From: Sphingomonas lenta
GTDB taxonomy: Bacteria; Pseudomonadota; Alphaproteobacteria; Sphingomonadales; Sphingomonadaceae
Assembly: GCF_002288825.1 (NCBI RefSeq)
Contig: NZ_NSLI01000001.1
Span: forward strand, 496,001-560,000
Direction of reading: 5' to 3'
DNA length: 64,000 nt
The notes beneath the pieces are model-generated. The model did not search any database and was not told the origin of the DNA. It worked only from the letters and a program-made list of their open reading frames with translations. The position numbers and the translations under genes are program-made. This document shows, one piece after another, positions 40,774-48,282 of the stretch (position 1 is its first letter; every line of letters begins with the position of its first letter).

Positions 40774-41852
40774 GCCGCGATCCGCTGGCCCGCCGCGGCG
40801 GCGTTGATGCGGTCGATCGCGTCCAGCAGTTCCTCCTCCGTCGTGTAGCGGCCGAAGCCGAGGCGGATGCTGTTCCGCGCCTCCGCGTCCGACAGGCCGA
40901 TTGCGCGGAGCACGTGACTAGGGCGGCCGGAGCCGCTGGCGCAGGCGGAGCCGGCCGAGAAGCTGACGTCGCGCAGCTCGGACATGAGCCGCGCCACGTC
41001 GAGCCCTGGGCGGCGCACGTTGAGGTTGCCCTTGTACCGCCGCTCGACCGAGCCGTTGACCGTCCAGTCCGGCCCGAGCCGTTCGAGCGCGGCCGCGAAC
41101 AGGCGCTCGACATGGGCGCGGTCTTCGTTAGCCCGCTCGCGCATCAACCTCGCCGCCGCGCCGAAGCCGGCGCAGAGCGCGGGGCTGAGCGTGCCGGATC
41201 GGCCCGGGTCCTCCTGCCCGCCGCCGTGGAGCAGTGACGCCAGTCGGACGCCGTCGCGGATCCAGAGCGCGCCGACGCCCTTGGGCCCGTGCACCTTGTG
41301 CGCGGAGACGGCGACCAGGTCGACATTATGCGGGATGGGCACGCGGCCGTAGCCCTGGACGGCGTCGCACAGGAACAGTGCGCCGGCCGCGTGCGCGAGG
41401 TCCGCCAATTCGGTGATCGGCTGGATGACGCCGATCTCATTATTGCCCAGCAGCGCCGCGACGAGCCCCGTGCCGGGCCGGATCGCCTCCACCGCGACGT
41501 TCAGGTCGACGAGCCCGTCCGGCCGCACCGGCAGCACCGTCACCGGCCGCCCCGTCGCGGCGACCGTGTCGAGCGTCGCCGCGTGCTCGGTCGCTAGCGT
41601 GACGATTGGGCCGGCCGTGCCCTTGATCGCCCAATTGAGCGACTCGGTAGCACCACTGGTGAAGGCGAGCTTGCCGCCCGCCGGGAGCAGCGCCGTGACT
41701 TGGCCGCGCGCGACCTCCACGGCGGCGCGGGCGCGGCGGCCTTCGCGGTGCGGCGAGTGCGGGTTGGCGTGCTGGTCGCGGAGCCAGGGCAGCATGGCGT
41801 CGAACGCTTCGGGCGCGAGCGGCGTGGTCGCCTGATAGTCGAGATAGGTCAC
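40770..41852 (-). CDS. cysteine desulfurase, NifS/IscS-like (copy A)
   Basis: PLP enzyme that takes sulfur from cysteine. 360 residues: MTYLDYQATTPLAPEAF start (GTG 41852), PLP lysine K186 in VSAHKVHGPKG, DAVQGYGRVP, and active-site cysteine C304 in SAGSACASGSGRPSHVL with the flexible-loop character of group I (IscS-like). It overlaps the second desulfurase gene by four bases and the ferredoxin gene by four, so the three form one unit. Only one copy may be the main sulfur donor. Confidence 0.93.
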   Translation of the reverse strand: MTYLDYQATTPLAPEAFDAMLPWLRDQHANPHSPHREGRRARAAVEVARGQVTALLPAGGKLAFTSGATESLNWAIKGTAGPIVTLATEHAATLDTVAATGRPVTVLPVRPDGLVDLNVAVEAIRPGTGLVAALLGNNEIGVIQPITELADLAHAAGALFLCDAVQGYGRVPIPHNVDLVAVSAHKVHGPKGVGALWIRDGVRLASLLHGGGQEDPGRSGTLSPALCAGFGAAARLMRERANEDRAHVERLFAAALERLGPDWTVNGSVERRYKGNLNVRRPGLDVARLMSELRDVSFSAGSACASGSGRPSHVLRAIGLSDAEARNSIRLGFGRYTTEEELLDAIDRINAAAAGQRIAA

Positions 41853-42940
41853 GCGGCGAAGTTCCCGAGAACGCTTCGAGTCTCACGCGCGATGCGGCGC
41901 CAGGCGATGATGAACGCCTCGATCTCTTCCTCGCTCGTGTCACGGCCGAAGCTGACGCGCACGACCTCGCGACCGGCCTTCTCCGTCCAGCCCAGAGCGG
42001 CCAGCACGTGGCTCGGCTTCATGCTCCCGCTGGCGCAGGCACTGCCCGCCGAGACCGCGAAGCCCGCTAGGTCGAAGCGGATGAGCTGCGCCGCCGACGC
42101 GGTGCCCGGCATGCGGTACGCGCCGACCGCGGGGTGGCGGGGCGAACCGTCGCCGACCACCTGCCCGTCCGACCGGCGCACCGCGTCGTCCAGTCGCTCG
42201 CGAAGGGCCGTCCAGCGCTCGATCGGCTCGGGAAGCTTAAGCGCGGCGGCGTAGCCGGCGGCGGCGGGCGCGTTCTCCGTGCCGGCGCGGTAGCCGAACT
42301 CCTGACCGCCCGTCGGCGCGAGCGCGCCCAGGTCACGGACCAGCAGCGCGCCGACGCCCGGCGGGCCGCCGCGCTTGTGGGCGCAGACGGCGACGAAGTC
42401 GGCGTGCGCCATGACGTCTGGGTCCGCGCCCGCGGGCATCTGCGCCGCGTCGACGAGCAGCAGGTGTCTGGCCGCGTGTACGCGATCGGCGATGGCGGCG
42501 ATCGGCTGGCGCACGCCCGTCTCGCTGTTCGCCCACTGCGCGGCGACGAGCGCCCGGCCGGGCTGGGCGAGGAACGCGTCGAGCGCTTGAGTCGAGAGCA
42601 GGCCGTCGGCCCCGACGGGCAGCACCTCGGCGTCGTCCGCGGCGCGGAACACGGCGTCGTGCTCGACGGCGTTGATCGCGCGCCGCTCGACCTGCGCGCG
42701 GCCGAGCGCGATCGCCAGCGCCTCGCTCGCGCCGCTCGTCAGCAGCACGGAGCCGGTCCAGCCGTACGCCGACGCGATCGCGGCGCGCGTGTCCTCCAGC
42801 TCGCGCCTCGCCGCCCTGCCCTCGCCATGCGGGGAGCTGGGGTTCGCCCAGCGCGCCATCGCCTCGGCGGTCGCGCGTACCGCTTCGGGACGGACGGGGG
42901 TGGTCGCGGCGTGGTCTAGGTAGATGCGGTCCGGCAACAC
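41849..42940 (-). CDS. cysteine desulfurase family protein, NifS-like (copy B)
   Basis: 363 residues from GTG 42940 (TTG 42949 is possible three codons earlier; no ATG is near). DRIYLDHAATTPVRP, the PLP lysine in VCAHKRGGPPGVGALL, GTENAPAAAGYAAAL and the active-site cysteine in VSAGSACASGSMKPSHVL are all intact, so it should be catalytic. It differs clearly from copy A (for example GGQEFGYRAGTEN against GGGQEDPGRSGTLS). Pairs of desulfurases of this kind occur in Rickettsia and other Alphaproteobacteria (IscS with Spl1). It is the first gene of the unit and diverges from the hydrolase gene at 43022. Confidence 0.92.
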   Translation of the reverse strand: MLPDRIYLDHAATTPVRPEAVRATAEAMARWANPSSPHGEGRAARRELEDTRAAIASAYGWTGSVLLTSGASEALAIALGRAQVERRAINAVEHDAVFRAADDAEVLPVGADGLLSTQALDAFLAQPGRALVAAQWANSETGVRQPIAAIADRVHAARHLLLVDAAQMPAGADPDVMAHADFVAVCAHKRGGPPGVGALLVRDLGALAPTGGQEFGYRAGTENAPAAAGYAAALKLPEPIERWTALRERLDDAVRRSDGQVVGDGSPRHPAVGAYRMPGTASAAQLIRFDLAGFAVSAGSACASGSMKPSHVLAALGWTEKAGREVVRVSFGRDTSEEEIEAFIIAWRRIARETRSVLGNFAA

Positions 42941-43021
42941 AGGTTCCAATCACACGGGCTGCGCCTATATAGCGCGCCATTCTCGGGGGTTCACCCCGAC
43001 CGTCCCGTTGCAGGAAACAAC

Positions 43022-43678
43022 ATGCCCGAAGTCATCTTCCCCGGCCCCGAGGGCCGACTCGAAGGGCGTTTCGCCCCCGCCGCCCGCCCGCGCGCGCCCG
43101 TCGCGATGATCCTGCACCCGCACCCGCAGTCCGGCGGCACGATGAACAACCATATCGTGCAGGCGCTCTACAAGACGTTCCAGCGCCGCGGCTTCGCGAC
43201 GTTGCGCTTCAACTTCCGCGGCGTGGGCAAGAGCCAGGGCGTGTTCGACAACGGCGTGGGCGAGCTCTCGGACGCGGCCTCCGCGCTCGACTGGGTGCAG
43301 AGCTTCCATCCGGAGGCGTCGACGACCTGGGTCGCGGGCGTCAGCTTCGGCGCGTGGATCGGCATGCAGCTGCTGATGCGCCGTCCCGAGGTGCGCGGCT
43401 TCATCTCGGTCGCGCCGCCGGCCAACATGTACGACTTCACCTTCCTCGCCCCTTGCCCCGCGTCGGGCATTCTGATCGCGGGCGAGAACGACGAGGTCGC
43501 GACGCCGCCGGCGATTCAGAAGCTCGTCGACAAGTTACGGACGCAGAAGCACATCACGATTCATCACGACACGATTCCGAAGGCGAACCACTTCTTCGAG
43601 AACGAGATGCCGGAGCTGATGGAAAGCGTGGATAAGTATCTGGATATGCGGCTGGATCCGAAGTCGCCGATCAAGTGA
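43022..43678 (+). CDS. alpha/beta hydrolase, conserved alphaproteobacterial type
   Basis: 218 residues. Oxyanion region HPHPQSGGTMNNHIVQ, LRFNFRGVGKSQGVFD, nucleophile serine in VAGVSFGAWIGMQ, acid residue near AGENDEVATP and histidine in KANHFFENE complete a Ser-Asp-His triad. The HPHPQ..GG.M form defines a family found next to Fe-S or cysteine desulfurase genes in many Alphaproteobacteria; substrate unknown. The divergent desulfurase pair starts 81 bases away. The next gene overlaps by four bases. Confidence 0.88.
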   Translation: MPEVIFPGPEGRLEGRFAPAARPRAPVAMILHPHPQSGGTMNNHIVQALYKTFQRRGFATLRFNFRGVGKSQGVFDNGVGELSDAASALDWVQSFHPEASTTWVAGVSFGAWIGMQLLMRRPEVRGFISVAPPANMYDFTFLAPCPASGILIAGENDEVATPPAIQKLVDKLRTQKHITIHHDTIPKANHFFENEMPELMESVDKYLDMRLDPKSPIK

Positions 43679-43929
43679 GCCGCGAGGGCGAGCCCTGGTT
43701 CCGCTACTATGTCGGCCGGGGTTACTTCCGCGCCTGGCCGGTCAGGTGGCAAGGCTGGGCCGCGCTCGCTGCTCTGATCGTTCTACCGCTTCTGCCGATG
43801 CCGATCGTGCGGGAGCTGATGCTCACTAATCCGGCGTTGGGCGTCGCGGCGCTGTTGCTTGCGATCGCGGCACCGTGGGCCGTGCTCGTGCCGCTGGTCC
43901 GGCGCAAGGGCGAGCGCGTGGACGGCTAG
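43675..43929 (+). CDS. small two-helix membrane protein
   Basis: 84 residues, GTG start inside the hydrolase stop (GTGA). Two hydrophobic segments (ALAALIVLPLLPMPIV and LGVAALLLAIAAPWAVLVPLV) are joined by a short loop, with a basic C-terminus (RRKGERVDG). The N-terminal RYYVGRGYFRAWPVRWQGW resembles small uncharacterised proteins encoded behind such hydrolases. No function known. Its end overlaps the convergent 59-residue gene by four bases. Confidence 0.65.
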   Translation: MSREGEPWFRYYVGRGYFRAWPVRWQGWAALAALIVLPLLPMPIVRELMLTNPALGVAALLLAIAAPWAVLVPLVRRKGERVDG

Positions 43930-44105
43930 AGCGTCCAGATAAGGACGTTCGTCAGCAGCACCGCCGCCATCACCAGCATCAGCGCGCCCTTCTTCACGTC
44001 GCGCCGTTTCACGACGAGGTAGCCGCCGCCCGCCAGGCACGCGAAGAAGCCGAGCATCGCGACGCCCGGCGCGGCGCTGGCGATCGTACCGAGCGGCCCG
44101 TTCAC
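43926..44105 (-). CDS. 59-residue two-helix membrane protein
   Basis: A short gene easily missed: GTG 44105 overlaps the stop of the threonine-dehydratase-like gene (GTGA). Two hydrophobic stretches (GVAMLGFFACLAGGGYLVV and GALMLVMAAVLLTNVLIWTL) are separated by a basic loop KRRDVKK, the signature of a hairpin with both ends in the periplasm. Frame, overlap and composition all support a real gene. Function unknown. Confidence 0.65.
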   Translation of the reverse strand: MNGPLGTIASAAPGVAMLGFFACLAGGGYLVVKRRDVKKGALMLVMAAVLLTNVLIWTL

Positions 44106-45064
44106 CCGGCCAGCACCCGCGCATAGGCGTCGAGGTCGACGTTCCCGCCCGACAGCACCACCAGCAGCCCCGGCTCCGGCCGCACCTTGCCCGCGAGCAG
44201 CGCCGCGAGCGCGACCGCGCCGCCGGGCTCGATCACGAGCCGCAGGCGCTCCGCCGCCCAGCGTTGCGCGGCCGCCGTCTCCGCCTCCGACACGGCGACG
44301 CCCTGCGCGTCGCGGCGGGAGAGGACGTCGAACGTCAGCGGCGACACTTCCAGCGTCTGGAGCGAGTCGCAGGCGGTCGCGGGCGGGTTCGCACCGACGG
44401 GCTCGATCCAGCTCGCCTCCAGGCTGCGGCGCATGTCGTCCCAGCCCTCCGGCTCGACCACCGTCACGCGTGCGTCGGGCAGCGCCAGCGCGATCCCCGC
44501 CGCTAGTCCGCCGCCGCCGCACGGCACCACGACGTGGGCGGGCGCGGGCAAGCCTATGCGCTCCATCTGCCAAGCCGCCTCCACGCCCGCCGAGCCCTGG
44601 CCCTCGATGATCCAGGGATCGTCGAAGCTCGGCACCAAAGTCGCGCCCCTCGCCTCCGCCAGGCGGGCGGCGATCTGCTCGCGGCTTTCCGTCTTGCGGT
44701 CGTAGCCGACGACCTCCGCGCCCAACGCCATGGTCGCGTCGCGTTTCACCTTGGGCGCGTCGTGCGGCATCACGATCGTGGCGGCGATGCCGAGTCGCTT
44801 GGCCGCCCAGGCCACCCCCTGCGCGTGATTGCCGGATGAAAAGGCCACCACGCCCCGCCGCCGCGCGTCGCCGTCGAGCGCCGTCAAACGGTGCCACGCG
44901 CCGCGTACCTTGAAGGCACCCATGGGCTGCAGCGACTCGGCCTTAAAAGCGACCGTCATGCCCTTGAAGTCGGCCGTGAAAAGCGGCGCGGGCGGCAGCG
45001 TTTTCGCGAGCTTGTCTGCCGCGTCGCGGACCCCGGCCCGGGTAGGCTGTCGCACAAACGTCAC
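44102..45064 (-). CDS. threonine/serine dehydratase-like PLP enzyme
   Basis: Fold type II PLP enzyme of 320 residues without the regulatory C-terminal ACT domain of IlvA, as in catabolic threonine ammonia-lyase, serine dehydratase or serine racemase. PLP lysine in LQPMGAFKVRGA, SSGNHAQGVAWAAKRLG, VVPCGGGGLAAG phosphate loop and VLSGGNVDLD. I start at GTG 45064 with GGAG 8 bases upstream; a start at 45115 is less likely because it reaches into the speF leader region on the other strand. Which substrate is used cannot be read. Confidence 0.85.
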   Translation of the reverse strand: MTFVRQPTRAGVRDAADKLAKTLPPAPLFTADFKGMTVAFKAESLQPMGAFKVRGAWHRLTALDGDARRRGVVAFSSGNHAQGVAWAAKRLGIAATIVMPHDAPKVKRDATMALGAEVVGYDRKTESREQIAARLAEARGATLVPSFDDPWIIEGQGSAGVEAAWQMERIGLPAPAHVVVPCGGGGLAAGIALALPDARVTVVEPEGWDDMRRSLEASWIEPVGANPPATACDSLQTLEVSPLTFDVLSRRDAQGVAVSEAETAAAQRWAAERLRLVIEPGGAVALAALLAGKVRPEPGLLVVLSGGNVDLDAYARVLAG

Positions 45065-45083
45065 AATCTGTCTCCGACCGGCA

Positions 45084-45201
45084 CAAGGGTCTTTACATGG
45101 GGGGTCCCCCCTCATAAATCGCGCCTCCGCTGCCCCATGGGACTTCCAACCGCAAGGCAGCTTTTTCTGTCGTCGCCTACGGGCATTGGAGGTCCCTTGA
45201 G
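45084..45201 (+). promoter_or_regulatory. speF-type leader RNA before the decarboxylase gene
   Basis: The leader contains GGGACTTCCAA (45139-45149), which pairs with TTGGAGGTCCC (45186-45196) with one G-U; the latter contains the GGAGG ribosome binding site of the gene starting at 45202. A competing 6-base pair is CAAGGG (45084-45089) with CCCTTG (45194-45199). GGGGGGTCCCCCC (45098-45110) forms an inner hairpin. This position and these features fit the speF motif described upstream of ornithine decarboxylase genes in Alphaproteobacteria; the match is from memory of that motif, and ligand binding (polyamine or otherwise) is unproven. Confidence 0.75.
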
Positions 45202-46422
45202 TTGCACAAGCATCATAGCGCGCTGGGGTTAGCGACCACCCTTTCGACCGGTATCACCGGATACGAAATCGCTAAGCAACGCCCGGTCCAAGCGGTCACG
45301 CTCGTTCGTCCGCACGCCGCCGCTCGCGCGGCCCGCTTCTTCACGGAGAAGTTTCCGGGCCGTACAATGTATGCGGTAAAGGCCAATCCGTCGCCCGACC
45401 TGCTCCGCGTCCTGTGGGATGCGGGCGTGACGCACTACGACGTCGCCTCGATCGGCGAGGTGCGGCTGCTCAGCCGTACCCTGCCGGGCGCGACGCTGTG
45501 CCTCATGCACCCGGTCAAGGCGGAGGAGGTCATCCGCGAGGCGTATCACGAGCACGGCGTGCGCGTCTTCTCGCTCGACTCGCTCGAGGAGCTGGACAAG
45601 ATCGTCCGCGCGACCGGCGGGGCCGAGGACCTGACGCTCTGCGTCCGTCTGCAGGTGTCGAGCGACTACTCGAAGCTGTCGCTGGGCGCGAAGTTCGGCG
45701 CGTCGGGTGCTGACGTGAAGCCGCTGCTGATGGCGACCCGCCAAGTGGCGGACAGCCTCGGCGTCTGCTTCCATGTCGGCAGCCAGGCGATGACGCCCGA
45801 CGCCTACGCCTTCGCGATGGACCGCGTGCGCGCGGCGATCGTCGAGGCCGGCGTGGTGGTCGACGTCGTGGACGTGGGCGGCGGCTTCCCGTCGCACTAT
45901 CCCGGCATGGAGCCGCCGGCGCTGGAGCGCTACTTCGACACGATCCACCGCGCGTTCGAGAACCTGCCGATCTCCTACTCGGCGGAACTCTGGGCGGAGC
46001 CGGGCCGTGCGCTCTGCGCCGAGTACAGCTCGGTCGTGGTGCGCGTGGAGAAGCGTCGGGGCAACGAGCTGTACATTAACGACGGCGCGTACGGCGCGCT
46101 GTTCGACGCGGCGCATCTGGGCTGGCGCTTTCCCGTCACCCTGCTCCGCGAACCGGACAGCCGGGCGAAAGAGATGGCGTTCTCCTTCTACGGGCCGACC
46201 TGCGACGATCTCGACCGCATGGCGGGTCCGTTCCACCTACCGGCCGACGTGCAGGCGGGCGACTATCTCGAGATCGGGATGCTCGGCGCCTACGGATCGG
46301 CGATGCGGACCGCGTTCAACGGGTTCGGATCGGACGAGACGGTGGTCGTCGAGGACGAGCCGATGGTGAGCATGTACACCGAGGCCGCGCCCCGGGTGGC
46401 CGCGAACGTCGTCAAGCTGTAA
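45202..46422 (+). CDS. ornithine/lysine/diaminopimelate-family decarboxylase, probably ornithine (or lysine) decarboxylase
   Basis: Fold type III PLP decarboxylase of 406 residues starting with TTG 45202 (GGAGG nine bases upstream). PLP lysine K60 in YAVKANPSPDLL, HVGSQAMTP, DVGGGFPSHYPG, and catalytic cysteine C334 in YGPTCDDLDRM. The TCDDLD form points to ornithine or lysine rather than diaminopimelate (no diaminopimelate-type SGPLCES). The next gene is a DHS-like polyamine synthase, so I infer putrescine production for homospermidine. The leader upstream is a candidate translational switch. Confidence 0.92.
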   Translation: MHKHHSALGLATTLSTGITGYEIAKQRPVQAVTLVRPHAAARAARFFTEKFPGRTMYAVKANPSPDLLRVLWDAGVTHYDVASIGEVRLLSRTLPGATLCLMHPVKAEEVIREAYHEHGVRVFSLDSLEELDKIVRATGGAEDLTLCVRLQVSSDYSKLSLGAKFGASGADVKPLLMATRQVADSLGVCFHVGSQAMTPDAYAFAMDRVRAAIVEAGVVVDVVDVGGGFPSHYPGMEPPALERYFDTIHRAFENLPISYSAELWAEPGRALCAEYSSVVVRVEKRRGNELYINDGAYGALFDAAHLGWRFPVTLLREPDSRAKEMAFSFYGPTCDDLDRMAGPFHLPADVQAGDYLEIGMLGAYGSAMRTAFNGFGSDETVVVEDEPMVSMYTEAAPRVAANVVKL

Positions 46423-46481
46423 CGGCGCTCAGCCAAACGACGTCAACCCGGGGCCGCGCTCCGGGGTGACGAAAGAATAGC

Positions 46482-46497
46482 GGCGGGCGCGCCCGCC
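46482..46497. terminator. perfect 16-base palindrome between decarboxylase and DHS-like gene
   Basis: GGCGGGCGCGCCCGCC is perfectly self-complementary and followed by TGCATTGGGTTT. A second, imperfect hairpin with CCCGGGGC-type arms precedes it (46447-46466). They could attenuate read-through between the two polyamine genes. The 135-base gap has no other feature apart from a GAAGC-type ribosome binding site before 46558. Confidence 0.4.
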
Positions 46498-46557
46498 TGC
46501 ATTGGGTTTCCGCGTCCCCAAAACGACGGCGGTTCTTGTGAAGCAAACGGAACTGAC

Positions 46558-47613
46558 ATGAACGAGATCAGCAAGATCAACGACACCCGCAAGGCCGAGC
46601 TGCTGTCGCGCCAGGTGGAGCATATCGATATCAAGTCCTTCGACGCGCGTCCGATCATCGACGCGATGGACAAGATGAGCTTCACCAGCCGCGACCTCGC
46701 GCGCGCGACGGGCATCTACAATCAGATGCTCGCCGACCCCGACTGCTCCATCTTCCTCGTCATCGCGGGCTCGACCTCGGCGGGCGGGTGCATGGACCTG
46801 TACGCCGAGCTGGTGCGCAACAACATGGTCGATGGCATCGTCGCGACCGGCGCCACGGTCGTCGACATGGATTTCTTCGAGGGCCTGGGCCACAAGCATT
46901 ACCAGGCGAACGAGATCCCGGACGACAACGTCCTGCGCTCGCTCTACATCGACCGCATCTACGACACGTATATCGACGAGGAGCAGCTCCAGGACTGCGA
47001 CTTCACGATCAACGCGATCGCGAACTCGCTGGAGCCTAAGGCGTACTCCTCGCGCGCGTTCATCCGCGAGATGGGCAAGTACCTGGTCGAGCACGGCAAG
47101 AAGGAGAACAGCCTCGTCAAGCTCGCCTATGAGCATGACGTGCCGATCTTCTGCCCGGCGTTCGTCGACTCCTCGGCGGGCTTCGGGCTGGTAAAGCACC
47201 AGGTCGACGCCATGAAGGCCGGCAAGCCCTACCTCACGATCGACGCGATCGCCGATTTCCGCGAGCTGACGGACATCAAGATCGCGGCGGGCTCGACGGG
47301 CCTCTTGATGATCGGCGGCGGCGTGCCGAAGAACTTCATCCAGGACACGGTCGTCTGCGCCGAGATCCTGGGCCATGAGGACGTGGAAGTGCACAAGTAC
47401 GCCGTGCAGATCACGGTGGCCGACGTGCGCGACGGCGCTTGCTCGTCCTCGACGCTCAAGGAGGCGGCGAGCTGGGGCAAGGTCTCGACCGCGCTCGAGC
47501 AGATGGTGTTCGCGGAAGCCGGGTCGGTGATGCCCCTGCTGGCGTCCGACGCGTATCACCGCGGCCTCTGGAAGGATCGCCCGGTACGGCGCTGGGCGAA
47601 GCTGTTCGCCTGA
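46558..47613 (+). CDS. deoxyhypusine-synthase-like enzyme, probable homospermidine synthase
   Basis: 351 residues of the deoxyhypusine synthase family. Bacteria lack eIF5A, and bacterial members make polyamines instead. The catalytic lysine (K329 of the human enzyme) lies at K308 in AASWGKVSTALEQ, followed by VFAEAGSVMPLLASDAYH; NAD-binding SFTSRDLARATGIY, LVIAGSTSAGG, VATGATVVDMDFFE are also seen. With the decarboxylase in front, the likely reaction is aminobutyl transfer onto putrescine giving homospermidine, the polyamine typical of Sphingomonas. Related enzymes in other phyla use agmatine, so the substrate should be treated as inferred. Confidence 0.88.
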   Translation: MNEISKINDTRKAELLSRQVEHIDIKSFDARPIIDAMDKMSFTSRDLARATGIYNQMLADPDCSIFLVIAGSTSAGGCMDLYAELVRNNMVDGIVATGATVVDMDFFEGLGHKHYQANEIPDDNVLRSLYIDRIYDTYIDEEQLQDCDFTINAIANSLEPKAYSSRAFIREMGKYLVEHGKKENSLVKLAYEHDVPIFCPAFVDSSAGFGLVKHQVDAMKAGKPYLTIDAIADFRELTDIKIAAGSTGLLMIGGGVPKNFIQDTVVCAEILGHEDVEVHKYAVQITVADVRDGACSSSTLKEAASWGKVSTALEQMVFAEAGSVMPLLASDAYHRGLWKDRPVRRWAKLFA

Positions 47614-47620
47614 GCGGCAC

Positions 47621-47740
47621 GCGGACAGCGAGAGCTGTCCGCGAGGCCGCGAAGGCCGGCCGGCGCGAGCGTCCGCTCGCGTTCGACGTCACGGGATTGA
47701 CTCCCGTGACGGCCTACGGGCGTGGGATGATCCTACGCCC
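47621..47740. other. array of five consecutive hairpins
   Basis: GCGGACAGC-GAGA-GCTGTCCGC (47621-47642); GGCC-GCGAA-GGCC (47645-47657); GCGAGC-GTCC-GCTCGC (47665-47680); CGTCACGGGA-TTGAC-TCCCGTGACG (47687-47711); GGGCGTGGGA-TGA-TCCTACGCCC (47718-47740, one G-U). They fill the 146-base space between the DHS-like gene and the Gre-type gene, leaving only the GGGAGGTG binding site before 47760. No T run follows any of them. Confidence 0.7.
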
Positions 47741-47759
47741 CCTAGGTCGGGAGGTGTGA

Positions 47760-48230
47760 ATGAGCGTGGCGTTCCGTCGCGAGAGCGACGAGGAGCATCT
47801 GGAGCCCAAATTCGAGCTGCCGATCCCGCCCGGCCCGAACTTGGTGACGCCGCGCGGTAAGCAGCTCATCGACGCTAAGGTCGAGGAGCTGGAGGCGGCG
47901 GTCGCGGCCGAGGCGGACGAGCCGCGCCGCCAGTCGTTCGAGCGCGACCTGCGCTACTGGCGGACGCGACGCGCGACCGCCGAGCTCGCCGAGCCGCCCG
48001 CGCCCGGCGAGGTCGGCATCGGATCGCGCGTGACCTTCCGACAGGGCACGCAGGCCCGCACCATCGAGATCGTCGGGACCGACGAGGCCGACCCGGCGAC
48101 GGGCCGGATCGGCTTCCAGGCGCCGCTCGCCCGCGTGCTGCTGGGCGCGGTCGAGGGCGAGCGCGTGGACTTCAACGGCGTCGTCGAAGCGCTGGAGATA
48201 CTTGAGGTAGCATCCGACGAGAAGGCTTGA
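47760..48230 (+). CDS. GreA/GreB-family transcription factor
   Basis: 156 residues: a helical N-terminal part (LVTPRGKQLIDAKVEELEAAV, RQSFERDLRYWRTRRATAEL) and a GreA/GreB C-terminal domain (VGIGSRVTFRQGTQARTIEIV, FQAPLARVLLGAVEGERVDF). Gre factors stimulate transcript cleavage by RNA polymerase. An LSP or LAP motif for binding is represented as QAPLARVLLGA. The N-terminal coil appears shorter than in GreB, so it may be a paralogue with altered activity. An acidic tip is not clear. Confidence 0.85.
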   Translation: MSVAFRRESDEEHLEPKFELPIPPGPNLVTPRGKQLIDAKVEELEAAVAAEADEPRRQSFERDLRYWRTRRATAELAEPPAPGEVGIGSRVTFRQGTQARTIEIVGTDEADPATGRIGFQAPLARVLLGAVEGERVDFNGVVEALEILEVASDEKA

Positions 48231-48282
48231 GATCGGCGTCGCGATGCGCCAGCCTCTCCCCGGGGTGATCGGGGGAGAGTTG

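Noticed and set aside
46447..46472. A possible sixth family A repeat before the DHS-like gene
   Set aside because: CCCGGGGCC...CCGGGGTGACG resembles one half only and is too short to call; it may be a remnant.
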